Assembly: GCA_021819085.1 (NCBI GenBank)
Contig: JAKASJ010000020.1
Span: forward strand, 1-62,248
Direction: 5' to 3'
DNA from: Pseudomonadota bacterium
Lineage (GTDB): Bacteria > Pseudomonadota > Gammaproteobacteria > Acidiferrobacterales > UBA6901
Length of the DNA stretch: 62,248 bases
Numbering within the stretch: position 1 is the first letter of the stretch; each line of letters begins with the position of its first letter. Below the pieces are notes generated by a model that had not been told where the DNA came from, did not search any database, and was given only the letters and a program-made list of their open reading frames with translations. The position numbers were made by a program, and so were the translations under genes. Positions 1 to 11,073 of the stretch are shown piece by piece.

Positions 1-36
1 CGAGAGCGTGATAGTCCATGGACTTTTTCTTGGCAT
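1..36 (-). CDS. Transposase N-terminus, IS630-like (partial, cut by window edge)
   Basis: The minus strand starts ATG at 36 and reads MPRKSPWTITLS before the window ends. A start of MPRKSP followed by a short I-x-L-S/T stretch is typical of many IS630-family transposases, which are DDE enzymes inserting at TA dinucleotides. Only 12 codons are visible, so the family call is tentative. A strong Shine-Dalgarno GGAGG lies 6 bases upstream of the ATG. The same 12 codons occur in the right-hand copy. Confidence 0.5.
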   Translation of the reverse strand, partial: MPRKSPWTITLS

Positions 37-42
37 ACTTCA

Positions 43-55
43 CCTCCAGTGGAGG
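43..55 (-). promoter_or_regulatory. Hairpin covering the transposase ribosome-binding site (left copy)
   Basis: CCTCCAGTGGAGG is a near-perfect palindrome whose GGAGG arm (minus strand) is the Shine-Dalgarno of the transposase. Folding would hide the ribosome-binding site, a known way for insertion sequences to limit transposase synthesis from read-through transcripts. Folding is inferred, not shown. Confidence 0.4.
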
Positions 56-123
56 GAAATATGCTCCGAATCGCCGGTGATTGCCACATTTTATACGTCA
101 CTATATTTACGGATGTGTGTACT

Positions 124-469
124 TAGGCACGGCCAACGCCACCCCCTCGGTTGCCAGAAGCGTTCGGGGTGGCGGGTCGACATTGGGCGTGTCGCGATCC
201 GTGCATTATCTTCAGTCGGCTGCTGGATTTCGGCAATCTTGTCGTGTTCCTGCTTGTCCGGGCAAGGCGGACCCGGCGCCCGCCCGGGACAAGCCGCGCC
301 ATGGGCAGCTTGTGGCGGGAATCGGATCCGGGGCGCCTCTGCCTCCATCCAGGAAGGGGTCGGCAATCCGCCTCTTACACTCGCTGAACTGCTGTGAAAT
401 AATCTTGCTCCCAGCGACGTCAGGAACCGAAAACCGGTTGCCTGTGACAAGTGACTCAGGAGCGTATTC
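124..469. other. Non-coding stretch between the IS end and the OmpH/Skp gene
   Basis: No ORF here has a credible ribosome-binding site or recognisable product; the overlapping frames look like GC-rich shadows. Two structures are visible. One is an imperfect stem (252-294) with arms GCTTGTCCGGGC and GCCCGGGACAAGC, perhaps the remnant of a terminator of a gene displaced by the IS. The other is a weak promoter-like pair before the Skp-like gene: TTACAC at 375-380 and TAATCT at 400-405, with a rather long 19-base spacer. Confidence 0.4.
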
Positions 470-1006
470 ATGAAATCAAAGCTATTGGCCACCGTGTTTC
501 TTGTGGGGGGCATCATCGCATGTGCGCCTGCACATGCGGCAGGTGGTCTCAGGATCGGGTTTGTCGATATGCGGCAGGTGATTTTGGAGAGCAAGGCGGG
601 CAAGGAGCATCAGGCGCAGATGGAGCGGCTTATCAAAGAACGGCAGGGTCCGCTCAATGTGGAAAAGGAGAAACTGCAGGCGATGCGGGCCAGCTTCCTG
701 AAGGAGCGGCTCACTCTCACAAATACCCAGAAAGCAACGAAGCAGAAGCAATTCCAGGCCGAATTGGAGAAATACCAGGAGATGGCAGGCGAGGCGCAGA
801 ATGCATTGCGCGCGAAGGACAACGAGTACATGCAACAGTCAATCGGGGCGATCAAGGCCGTCATTGCCAAAGTGGCGCGCAAGGACCGGCTCAATCTGGT
901 GTTCGAAAAGACCCAGCTGATGGTGCTGTATTCTGATCCCGGCATGGACATCACACAGCAGGTTATGCAGATGTATAACGCCACGGACACACCGGTAACC
1001 AAGTGA
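470..1006 (+). CDS. OmpH/Skp-family periplasmic chaperone
   Basis: 178 residues. An N-terminal signal peptide (hydrophobic run LLATVFLVGGIIACAPAHA, cleavage probably after AHA at residue 23) is followed by RIGFVDMRQV, the opening strand of OmpH/Skp proteins, then a long charged alpha-helical/coiled-coil stretch (about residues 45-130) forming the chaperone tentacles, and a closing strand near NLVFEKTQLMVLY. Skp trimers hold unfolded outer-membrane proteins in the periplasm. Usually it sits next to bamA and lpxD; here it is alone between an IS end and leuS, so it may be a second copy. The start has the signal peptide in frame and CAGGAG upstream. Confidence 0.8.
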   Translation: MKSKLLATVFLVGGIIACAPAHAAGGLRIGFVDMRQVILESKAGKEHQAQMERLIKERQGPLNVEKEKLQAMRASFLKERLTLTNTQKATKQKQFQAELEKYQEMAGEAQNALRAKDNEYMQQSIGAIKAVIAKVARKDRLNLVFEKTQLMVLYSDPGMDITQQVMQMYNATDTPVTK

Positions 1007-1051
1007 TGACGTCGCGCACCCCGCGGTGGTTGGCGACCGGGGTGCTGATAG

Positions 1052-3823
<2,772 letters not shown>

Positions 3824-3827
3824 GAAG

Positions 3828-4397
3828 ATGACGAAGAATGCGCTTCCGGTCGCACGCAACCGCGCCGCTCGGATTCCCAGACTGCTGGTTGTCGCCGGCT
3901 TTCTGTCGTTCGGCGGATGTGGGTTCCATCTTCGTGGTACGCAGCATGCGGTGCTGCCGGCTCAGCTCTCAGTGCTCCGGGTAACGATGGGAGGGGGATC
4001 CGCCTACCCGCCACTGCTTGTCAAGATGCGCGATGCCCTGCGCACCGAGACAGACGCGCGGCTGATTGACAACGCCGCGGCGCGAGTGCCCACATTGACA
4101 TTGTGGGGAGAAAACATCGGCAGCGAAGTGGCGGCAATCGATGTCACCGGGCGCGCAACCGAATACATGCTGGACTACGAGGTGAGCTTCAGCCTCACCG
4201 ATGCCTCCGGTCGCCAGATCATTCCCGCACACACGATCAAGATTCAGCGTGAATACAGGTTCAACAAGCTGAATGTGTTGGCGACCGAGCGGGAAAACGC
4301 GTTCCTCCAGAACGACATGCAGCGCGACGCAATACACCAGATCATTCGCCAGCTTGTGGCAGTCGGCGCCAGCCACGAGGGCAGTCATGCAAATTGA
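3828..4397 (+). CDS. lptE: LPS-assembly lipoprotein LptE
   Basis: 189 residues. A hydrophobic N-terminal segment ends in the lipobox F-G-G-C with the lipidated Cys near residue 31, followed by GFHLRG, the typical start of mature LptE. LptE plugs the LptD barrel in the outer membrane and helps insert lipopolysaccharide at the cell surface. The start at 3828 follows leuS by 4 bases with GGAAG just upstream. The 3' end overlaps holA by 11 bases. The lpt partners lptA, lptB and lptC lie elsewhere in this window (29754-31544). Confidence 0.9.
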   Translation: MTKNALPVARNRAARIPRLLVVAGFLSFGGCGFHLRGTQHAVLPAQLSVLRVTMGGGSAYPPLLVKMRDALRTETDARLIDNAAARVPTLTLWGENIGSEVAAIDVTGRATEYMLDYEVSFSLTDASGRQIIPAHTIKIQREYRFNKLNVLATERENAFLQNDMQRDAIHQIIRQLVAVGASHEGSHAN

Positions 4398-5430
4398 TTC
4401 AGACCGCCTGCCGGGGCTGTTGGGCAAGGGTCTTGCCCCCGTGTATCTGGTTTGCGGCGATGATCCGCTGCTGGTCGACGAGAGCTGTGAGGCGATTCGC
4501 CAGGCGGCGCGCGCGGCCGGATATGCGGAACGCAGCGTGACGAGCGTTGGCAGCGGCTTCGACTGGAACGATCTGCTGCTATCTTCGCAGTCCTTGTCGC
4601 TGTTTTCGCGCGCGCGCCTGTTGGAGGTGCGTATGCCTAACGGCAAGCCGGGCGAACATGGTACGCGAATCCTGTCGCAGTTGGCAGCGCATCCGCCTGC
4701 CGACACCATACTACTGGTCATCACCGGCAAGCTCGACAGGCAAACACGGGAAGGCGGCTGGGCAAAGACCCTGGAAGAGGCCGGTGTCTTGGTAGGCATC
4801 CGGCCGCTCGATGGACAGCGGCTGCCTGGCTGGATCGAACAACGCATGGCACTGCGCGGTCTGCGCGGAGAATCAGGCGTGGCGGACCTTCTGGCCTACC
4901 ATACGGAAGGAAATCCGCTGGCCGCAGCACAGGAAGTGGACAAGCTGGCGTTACTTTACGGTGACGGCGTGGTGCGGGTCGCGGAGGTGGAAAATCTTCT
5001 TGCCGATAATACGCGCTTCACGGTGTTCGGGCTGGCAGATACCTGTCTTGCCGGCGACGGGCGATCAGCCATTCGCGTCCTGGAGAGCTTGCGCGCGGAA
5101 GGGCTTGATCCGATACTCGTGCTCTGGGCGCTGGCCCGGGAGGCGCGTACCATGGCGCAGATTGCGACGCAGATCGCCCAAGGTCGCTCCGAATCTGGTG
5201 TATTTCAGGCGCACCGCGTCTGGGCAAGCCGCCGGCCCATGGTGACGAAGGCGCTGCGGCGATTTCGTCCGACACAGTGGCTGGGCATGCTGGTGCGCGC
5301 GGCGCGCATTGACCGCATCATCAAGGGCCGTGCCGAAGGCGATGCTTGGACAGAAATCGAATCTCTGGTACTGGCCTTGTGCGGTATCCGTACTCAGGCG
5401 GCGGCTGCGCCTGTTGAGCGTGGAATGTAG
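4387..5430 (+). CDS. holA: DNA polymerase III subunit delta
   Basis: 347 residues, close to the usual ~343. The opening MQIDSDRLPGLL followed by APVYLVCGDDPLLVDE is characteristic of the clamp-loader delta subunit, which opens the beta clamp during loading. The longer upstream ORF is discarded because it overlaps lptE in another frame. It overlaps lptE by 11 bases and is followed by proA after 39 bases. Confidence 0.93.
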   Translation: MQIDSDRLPGLLGKGLAPVYLVCGDDPLLVDESCEAIRQAARAAGYAERSVTSVGSGFDWNDLLLSSQSLSLFSRARLLEVRMPNGKPGEHGTRILSQLAAHPPADTILLVITGKLDRQTREGGWAKTLEEAGVLVGIRPLDGQRLPGWIEQRMALRGLRGESGVADLLAYHTEGNPLAAAQEVDKLALLYGDGVVRVAEVENLLADNTRFTVFGLADTCLAGDGRSAIRVLESLRAEGLDPILVLWALAREARTMAQIATQIAQGRSESGVFQAHRVWASRRPMVTKALRRFRPTQWLGMLVRAARIDRIIKGRAEGDAWTEIESLVLALCGIRTQAAAAPVERGM

Positions 5431-5469
5431 AGTTGCGGTCCAGGCAGTGGGGGTTTGTGGAGCGTCTAT

Positions 5470-6756
5470 ATGAAAACGGCATCGCGTGAGCCGGAAGTTC
5501 TGGACATCAGGCAGTACGTGCGGCAGGTCGGGGAACGTGCCCGCCAGGCATCGCGCGAAATGGCGCGTGCGGAGACTGCAGCCAAGAACAGTGCGCTCGA
5601 AGCCATTGCCGTTGCCGTCGAGCGCGCGACCGACAGTCTTGTCCAGGCGAACGGCAAGGATCTCGAGGCCGGCGCGCGCGCCGGCCTCGATGCTGCGCTG
5701 CTTGACCGGCTGACCCTGGACTCGCGGCGAATAGCCGCGATGGCCCAGGGACTGCGTCAGATCGCAGCGCTGCCTGATCCGATTGGCGAGATAACCGGGT
5801 TCAATTACCGACCTTCGGGTATACAGGTAGGTCGTATGCGCGTGCCGCTCGGTGTGATCGGTATCATATACGAGTCGCGACCGAACGTGACCGCAGATGC
5901 CGCCGGGCTGTGCCTGAAGTCCGGGAACGCCGCCATACTGCGTGGTGGTTCCGAGGCGCTCCATTCGAACAAGGCAATAGGCGCCTGCATCCATCGCGGT
6001 CTCGCCGAGGCTGGGCTGCCGGAAGACGCGGTTCAGGTCATCGATACCCCGGACCGCGCGGCAGTCGGAGAGCTTATCCGCCTGAAAGAACATGTCGACG
6101 TAATTGTTCCGCGCGGCGGCAAGGGCCTCATCGAACGCATTGCCCGGGAAGCAACCATTCCGGTAATCAAGCATCTGCACGGTGTCTGTCACGTGTACAT
6201 TGATGACAAGGCCGATATGGACAAGGCCGTACGCGTGGCCTTCAATGCGAAGACCCAGCGCTATGGAACCTGCAACACCATGGAGACGCTGCTGGTTGCG
6301 CAGGTAGTTGCCGACCGGGTGCTGCCGGTGCTGGGAGTGATGTATCGTGACAAAGGTGTGGAACTGCGCGGCTGCGACGTGACGCGCCGTGTTCTGCCCT
6401 GGGCCAATGTAGCCACCGAGGACGACTGGCATGCTGAATATCTCGCACCCATTCTGGCGATCCGGGTCGTCTCCGGACTGGAAGAGGCGCTCGAACATAT
6501 TGCCAAGTATGGGTCTCAGCATACGGACGCCATAGTCACCGAGGACCTCACGCATGCGCGGCGCTTCCTGCGGGAGGTTGACTCCAGCTCGGTGATGGTC
6601 AACGCTTCAACGCGTTTTGCCGACGGCTTCGAGTATGGTTTGGGTGCCGAGATCGGCATTTCGACTGACAAGCTCCATGCGCGCGGGCCGGTCGGTCTCG
6701 AGGGGCTCACCTCCCAGAAGTTCATCGTGCTCGGTGACGGCCATATCCGCAGTTAG
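5470..6756 (+). CDS. proA: Gamma-glutamyl phosphate reductase
   Basis: 428 residues from ATG (a TTG 15 bases upstream is possible). It reduces gamma-glutamyl phosphate to glutamate semialdehyde with NADPH in proline biosynthesis. The aldehyde-dehydrogenase-like catalytic Cys lies in [13 protein letters not shown] near residue 268, and the [19 protein letters not shown] segment is typical. proB is not in the window. holA-proA-nadD is a common order in Chromatiales-type genomes. Confidence 0.95.
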   Translation: MKTASREPEVLDIRQYVRQVGERARQASREMARAETAAKNSALEAIAVAVERATDSLVQANGKDLEAGARAGLDAALLDRLTLDSRRIAAMAQGLRQIAALPDPIGEITGFNYRPSGIQVGRMRVPLGVIGIIYESRPNVTADAAGLCLKSGNAAILRGGSEALHSNKAIGACIHRGLAEAGLPEDAVQVIDTPDRAAVGELIRLKEHVDVIVPRGGKGLIERIAREATIPVIKHLHGVCHVYIDDKADMDKAVRVAFNAKTQRYGTCNTMETLLVAQVVADRVLPVLGVMYRDKGVELRGCDVTRRVLPWANVATEDDWHAEYLAPILAIRVVSGLEEALEHIAKYGSQHTDAIVTEDLTHARRFLREVDSSSVMVNASTRFADGFEYGLGAEIGISTDKLHARGPVGLEGLTSQKFIVLGDGHIRS

Positions 6757-6899
6757 TGCGTCCGCAATACCCGGTCCGATCCCAGGGCAGTGCGATTCGA
6801 CGCGGAGTCGCAGGGCCCGGGCGGTTTGCTACGGATATGGGGCCGGGCTATGATGTGCAGGCGCGATCGAGCGCAAGTGCGGAACATCAGAAGCGGCGA

Positions 6900-7553
6900 G
6901 TGCAGCCCATCGGCATTTTTGGCGGTACGTTTGACCCGATTCACTTCGGTCATCTGCGTCCGGCGCAGGAAATCATGCGGACGCTGGCCTTAGAGGAAGT
7001 GCGCTTTATTCCCGCCGCCGTCCCACCCCATCGTCAAGCACCGGTAGCCAGCGCAGACGAGCGATTGCGCATGGTGGAAATCGCTGTTTCCGGAATCCCA
7101 GGATTTCGGTCCGATGATCGCGAGATACGGCGCAGTGGTCCATCCTATACGGTACCGACACTGGAGTCGTTCCGTACAGAACTTGGACAGCGTCCGCTTT
7201 GCCTGGTTATAGGAATGGACGCCTTTGGCGGCATAGAATCGTGGTACAGAGCGCATGATCTGCCGGGACTCGCGCATCTGGTTGTCATCCAGCGTCCGGG
7301 CTGGGATTTTGCACCGGAGGACGAGGCGCTTCCGCCATGGCTGCGCGGACGACGCTGTGAGGATCCGGCCCAGATAGTGGATGCTCCGGCCGGGAGGCTG
7401 GTATTCCAGGCGGTGAGCCCCCAGAACATATCCGGTTCGCGCATACGCGCGATGCTCGCATGCGGCGAGTCGGTCCACGGGATGCTTCCCGCGGCGGTAG
7501 AAGAATTCATTGCGGGCCGCAGGCTTTACCGCAATCCAACTCAGAGGATGTAA
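6900..7553 (+). CDS. nadD: Nicotinate-nucleotide adenylyltransferase
   Basis: 217 residues from a GTG start giving VQPIGIFGGTFDPIHFGH, where GGTFDPIHxGH is the nucleotidyl-transferase signature. The enzyme adenylates nicotinate mononucleotide in NAD synthesis. The ORF is open further upstream (ATG at 6837), but family length (E. coli 213) and motif position favour 6900. Its TAA stop overlaps the rsfS ATG by one base, so the two are translationally coupled. Confidence 0.92.
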   Translation: MQPIGIFGGTFDPIHFGHLRPAQEIMRTLALEEVRFIPAAVPPHRQAPVASADERLRMVEIAVSGIPGFRSDDREIRRSGPSYTVPTLESFRTELGQRPLCLVIGMDAFGGIESWYRAHDLPGLAHLVVIQRPGWDFAPEDEALPPWLRGRRCEDPAQIVDAPAGRLVFQAVSPQNISGSRIRAMLACGESVHGMLPAAVEEFIAGRRLYRNPTQRM

Positions 7554-7900
7554 TGACAGCAAGTACGATAGAACAACTCATCTGTGATACGCTGATCGAC
7601 GCCAAGGGCCAGGATATCCGGGTTCTTGACGTCCGCAAGGTAACCGATTTTACCGATTTCATGGTGATTGTGAGCGGAACTTCCAACCGTCATGTGGTTT
7701 CCATGGCCGAAAAAGTGCGTGAGAAATTGCGTGATTTCGGTCGCAAGGCGCTTGGGACCGAGGGCGAAAAGCCCGGAGATTGGGTCTTGGTCGACTTTGG
7801 CGACGTTGTAGTCCACATCATGCGGCCACAAACGCGCGATTTCTACAATCTGGAAAAGTTGTGGAGTGATGGAGAGAGGGCTGATGTTGCCGGGCGCTAG
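7553..7900 (+). CDS. rsfS: Ribosomal silencing factor RsfS
   Basis: 115 residues, family length. The core VTDFTDFMVIVSGTSNRHV and the later DFGDVVVHIM are diagnostic of RsfS/DUF143, which binds ribosomal protein uL14 and blocks subunit joining when nutrients are short. It starts on the last base of the nadD stop and precedes rlmH, the standard nadD-rsfS-rlmH order. Confidence 0.93.
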   Translation: MTASTIEQLICDTLIDAKGQDIRVLDVRKVTDFTDFMVIVSGTSNRHVVSMAEKVREKLRDFGRKALGTEGEKPGDWVLVDFGDVVVHIMRPQTRDFYNLEKLWSDGERADVAGR

Positions 7901-7949
7901 ACTGAAAGCGGCAGGGGTCATACGGCTTGTCTGAGCGCCGAGCAGCCAG

Positions 7950-8426
7950 ATGGCCGTGCGCCTGCATCTGATCGCTGTTGGCACACGCATGCCCGAGTGG
8001 GTGAGCACGGCCTATGTGGACTACGCGAAGCGGCTGCACTCCGGTTGTAAGCTGGAGTTGCGGGAAATTCCCGCCGGCAGGCGCTCACAGTCCGCCGACA
8101 TTGCGCGGGTGCTGAGAATGGAAGGAGAACGCTGTCTCGCTGCTGTGCCGGCGGACGCGCGTATTATCGCGCTTGAAAGGCAGGGGAGGGCGATCGCAAC
8201 AGACCAGATTGCTGACTCCATGGGGCGGTGGCTGCGCGATGGACGGGATGTCGCCTTTCTTGTCGGCGGGCCAGAGGGGCTCGCGCCCCAATGCCTGCAC
8301 GATGCGGACGAGCAGTGGTCACTGTCGGCGCTGACGTTGCCTCATCCGCTGGTGCGAGTGCTGCTGGCCGAGCAGTTGTACCGCGCGTGGAGCATGCTCA
8401 ACCATCTGCCCTATCATCGTGATTAA
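7950..8426 (+). CDS. rlmH: 23S rRNA (pseudouridine1915-N3)-methyltransferase RlmH
   Basis: 158 residues. A SPOUT-class SAM methyltransferase acting on pseudouridine 1915 of 23S rRNA in the assembled ribosome. The knot motif VAFLVGGPEGLAP (about residues 99-111) and the C-terminal SALTLPHPLVRVLLAEQLYR are family hallmarks. The start MAVRLHLIAVGTRMP matches the family opening. It lies 49 bases after rsfS. Confidence 0.94.
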   Translation: MAVRLHLIAVGTRMPEWVSTAYVDYAKRLHSGCKLELREIPAGRRSQSADIARVLRMEGERCLAAVPADARIIALERQGRAIATDQIADSMGRWLRDGRDVAFLVGGPEGLAPQCLHDADEQWSLSALTLPHPLVRVLLAEQLYRAWSMLNHLPYHRD

Positions 8427-8509
8427 GCGTTGCCAGCGGGTCAGTCACAGAGAACATCTGTCGAAGTCCGGCTTTCATGAAAACGGTTCGATCTTCGTCT
8501 GAATTGGAA

Positions 8510-9100
8510 ATGCCCAGTCCGAGCATCTACCTCGCTTCATCGAGCCCACGTCGGCAGGAACTGCTGCGCCAGCTCGGTATTGCATTCGAGGTGGTGGCAC
8601 CGCAAATCAGCGAGCAGCCGCGCACCGACGAACTGGCCACCGACTACGTTCTGCGGCTGGCCGCAGAGAAAGCCCGTTGCGTAGCCCGTCGCGTTGACTT
8701 GCGTGCCGGGTGCCCGCTTCCGGTGCTGGGCGCGGACACCGAGGTGGTTGTCGACCGGGAAATTCTCGGGAAGCCCCGGAACCGGGACCACGCCTGCCGA
8801 ATGCTGCGACGACTGGCTGGCAGAACCCACCGAGTCTTTACGGCCTTGTGCATCGTGAATCAAGGTGTGGAGCGCAGTGCTATCAGTGAAAGCCGTGTCA
8901 CCTTTGGCCCCCTCTCCGAGGAGGAGATTGCGCGATACTGGGAGTCTGGCGAACCTGCCGACAAAGCAGGCGCCTATGCGATCCAGGGCAGGGCCTCTGC
9001 CTTCATCGCGCGCCTGGAGGGAAGCTATTCGGGTGTCATGGGACTGCCGTTGTACGAACTTGCAATGCTCTTGCGAGAGCTGGGAATGCCGATTCCGTGA
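8510..9100 (+). CDS. maf: Maf-family nucleoside triphosphate pyrophosphatase (YhdE type)
   Basis: 196 residues from the ATG giving MPSPSIYLASSSPRRQEL; SSSPRR is the Maf motif. An upstream ATG at 8477 adds 11 residues without family support. YhdE-type Maf proteins hydrolyse dTTP/UTP and modified nucleotides. The conserved GADTEVV and the C-terminal GLPLYELAMLLRELG fit YhdE rather than YceF. The stop overlaps the rng GTG by 4 bases, matching the yhdE-rng pairing of many gammaproteobacteria. Confidence 0.9.
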   Translation: MPSPSIYLASSSPRRQELLRQLGIAFEVVAPQISEQPRTDELATDYVLRLAAEKARCVARRVDLRAGCPLPVLGADTEVVVDREILGKPRNRDHACRMLRRLAGRTHRVFTALCIVNQGVERSAISESRVTFGPLSEEEIARYWESGEPADKAGAYAIQGRASAFIARLEGSYSGVMGLPLYELAMLLRELGMPIP

Positions 9101-10587
9101 GCGAAGAAATACTCATCAACGTAACACCCCAGGAGTCTCGGGTTGCTGTCGTCGAGAACGGTGTGCTTCAGGAAGTGCACATCGAGCGCACACGCAACCG
9201 CGGAATCGTCGGCAATGTATACATGGGGAGGGTCTCCCGAATTCTGCCCGGAATGCAGGCTGCATTCATAGATATCGGGCTCGAGCGCGCTGCTTTCCTG
9301 CATGTCTCGGACGTGCGCAGTGTCGGTTCCGCGGCCCAGACCCGAATTGCATCGGGCGGATCGAACCAGGATTCCGACCCGGCCGCAATCGGCGACGTAC
9401 TTCATGACGGGCAGCCAATTGTCGTACAGGTGGTCAAGGATCCGCTCGGCACCAAAGGTGCGCGTGTGACGACACATATTACGCTTCCAGCGCGATATCT
9501 AGTGTACATGCCGTACACTAAACACATAGGCATCTCACAGAAGATCGGCGACGACGCGGAGCGCGAACGCCTGCGTGCTGCGGTGAAGTCGGCCATGGAC
9601 GAAGGTGATGAGGGCGGCTACATCCTGCGGACCGTAGCCGAGGCGGTCAGCGACGAGGAGTTGCGGACCGATATACGCTACTTGCGCCGGGTGTGGCTGG
9701 CTATCCAGGATCGCATCAAGGGCGCCGCGCCGTGTAGCCTGTTGCACGAGGATCTCGTGCTCGCGTTACGTGCAATGCGCGACCTGGTGCGTGAAAATGT
9801 GGAAAAGGTGCGAATCGACTCGCGCGAGTCCTATCATAAGGCACGCGAATTCGCACGCGAATTCATACCTGAAGTGGAAAACCGCATCGAGTATTACCCG
9901 GGCGAGCGGCCGATTTTCGATCTGTATTCCGTCGAGGATGAAATCAAGAAGGCGCTGGAGCGCAAGGTGCCTCTGAAGTCCGGTGGATACCTGATCATTG
10001 ACCAGACGGAAGCCATGACCACGATCGACGTAAACACCGGAGCCTATGTCGGTCGCAAGAATCTCGAGGAAACGCTATTCAAGACCAACCTGGAGGCGAC
10101 CCAGACCATCGCCAGGCAGCTGCGGTTGCGCAACCTGGGCGGGATGATCATCATAGATTTCATCGACATGGCCGATAGCGACCATAAGCGCCAGGTGTTG
10201 CGGGCACTGGAAAAGGCTCTCGCGCGTGACCGATCGAAGACCTATATGACCGAGATGTCACCGCTCGGGCTGGTCGAGATTACGCGCAAGCGGATCCGCG
10301 AAAGCCTTGAGCACGTGCTGTGTGAACCGTGTCCGGTCTGCAAGGGTCGCAGCGTGCTCAAAACGCCACAGACCGTCTGTTATGAAATCTTTCGGGAGAT
10401 CTTGCGCGAGGCACGTCAGTTCGACGCCGACAAGTATCTCGTTCTGGCCTCACCAACGGTGATCGACCTGCTGCTTGACGAAGAATCGACGAGCTTGGTG
10501 CAGTTACAGGAATTCATCGGTAAGTCCGTGACCCTGCAGGTGGAGGCGCACTACAACCAGGAACAGTTCGACGTCGTGCTGTTATAG
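9097..10587 (+). CDS. rng: Ribonuclease G
   Basis: 496 residues from GTG. MSEEILINVTPQESRVAVVE is the RNase G opening. An S1-like domain (about 35-125, interrupted by a 20-residue insertion rich in Ala/Gly/Ser), the catalytic core with TTIDVNTGAYVG and IIDFIDMAD metal-binding aspartates, and a zinc-link motif CEPCPVCKG follow. There is no long C-terminal scaffold, which separates it from RNase E. It matures the 16S rRNA 5' end and degrades some mRNAs. Confidence 0.94.
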   Translation: MSEEILINVTPQESRVAVVENGVLQEVHIERTRNRGIVGNVYMGRVSRILPGMQAAFIDIGLERAAFLHVSDVRSVGSAAQTRIASGGSNQDSDPAAIGDVLHDGQPIVVQVVKDPLGTKGARVTTHITLPARYLVYMPYTKHIGISQKIGDDAERERLRAAVKSAMDEGDEGGYILRTVAEAVSDEELRTDIRYLRRVWLAIQDRIKGAAPCSLLHEDLVLALRAMRDLVRENVEKVRIDSRESYHKAREFAREFIPEVENRIEYYPGERPIFDLYSVEDEIKKALERKVPLKSGGYLIIDQTEAMTTIDVNTGAYVGRKNLEETLFKTNLEATQTIARQLRLRNLGGMIIIDFIDMADSDHKRQVLRALEKALARDRSKTYMTEMSPLGLVEITRKRIRESLEHVLCEPCPVCKGRSVLKTPQTVCYEIFREILREARQFDADKYLVLASPTVIDLLLDEESTSLVQLQEFIGKSVTLQVEAHYNQEQFDVVLL

Positions 10588-10633
10588 GACTGTTTCCGCC
10601 GAGGATCCGATTCGTCGGTTTCCTGCAATATGG

Positions 10634-10789
10634 TCAGTGACGCGCCGTGTGTTCAGGTTGCGCGCCGGCTTGGTGCGTTTTCCCGGTGCAGGCGCTCGCC
10701 AACGCGGCATCCAGATCCTTGGTGCTCCTCAGAAAATCGACGATGCTTGCTATGATGACATCAAGTTCCCGATGCTGCTGTTGTGTCAT
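10634..10789 (-). CDS. Possible small protein, 51 residues
   Basis: A minus-strand ORF inside the gap between rng and yhdP, too short for most gene callers. ATG at 10789 is preceded by GGAGGGG four bases upstream, much better than expected by chance. The product is soluble, starts MTQQQHRELDVIIASIVDFL and has one Cys. The first ~30 residues look like an amphipathic helix; the tail is Ala/Gln/His rich. Not recognised. Evidence is only ribosome-binding site and composition. Confidence 0.4.
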   Translation of the reverse strand: MTQQQHRELDVIIASIVDFLRSTKDLDAALASACTGKTHQAGAQPEHTARH

Positions 10790-11073
10790 AACCCCTCCAC
10801 CCCGTTTGTTTTAATTTTCATGTCCCGCTGCAGGATATCCGGTGCAGTATCGGAAGATCGCAGTGGCGCCGCCCGGGTGGCTGTCACCAAAAACAGATTT
10901 CCCTGCTCTAGCGGGAGTACGCCTATTATACTGTTGGTTAGCGTCCAGTCCATCCACGGGCGGAGCGTCGGCCGCAGCTTGGCGGCTTGCTATCTCCGCG
11001 GCAGTTGATACGGCAAAATAGTACGATGCGTCGGATCTTGAGGAAAATAGGGCACCAGCGGGCCCCAGGAAAT
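10790..11073. other. Upstream region of the yhdP-like gene
   Basis: No credible gene besides the small minus-strand ORF that starts at 10789. On the plus strand TATACT at 10927-10932 resembles a -10 box for the yhdP-like gene, but no good -35 box lies 16-18 bases before it. AT-rich sequence near 10808-10818 lies upstream of the small minus-strand ORF and could serve its promoter. Confidence 0.3.

Larger units (their letters stand above)
1..123. repeat. Left copy of the terminal inverted repeat: end of an insertion sequence
   Basis: Positions 1-123 are the exact reverse complement of 62126-62248; identity stops at 124. The repeat holds the 5' end of a transposase gene reading outwards, a ribosome-binding site and an AT-rich upstream stretch, so it is best read as the outer end of an insertion sequence whose remainder is off the contig. 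Equal truncation on both sides suggests an assembly break at a multicopy element. Confidence 0.8.

Noticed and set aside
5065-6555. A 496-codon open frame on the minus strand over holA and proA
   Set aside because: Antisense to proA with its catalytic Cys motif. No ribosome-binding site and no recognisable sequence.
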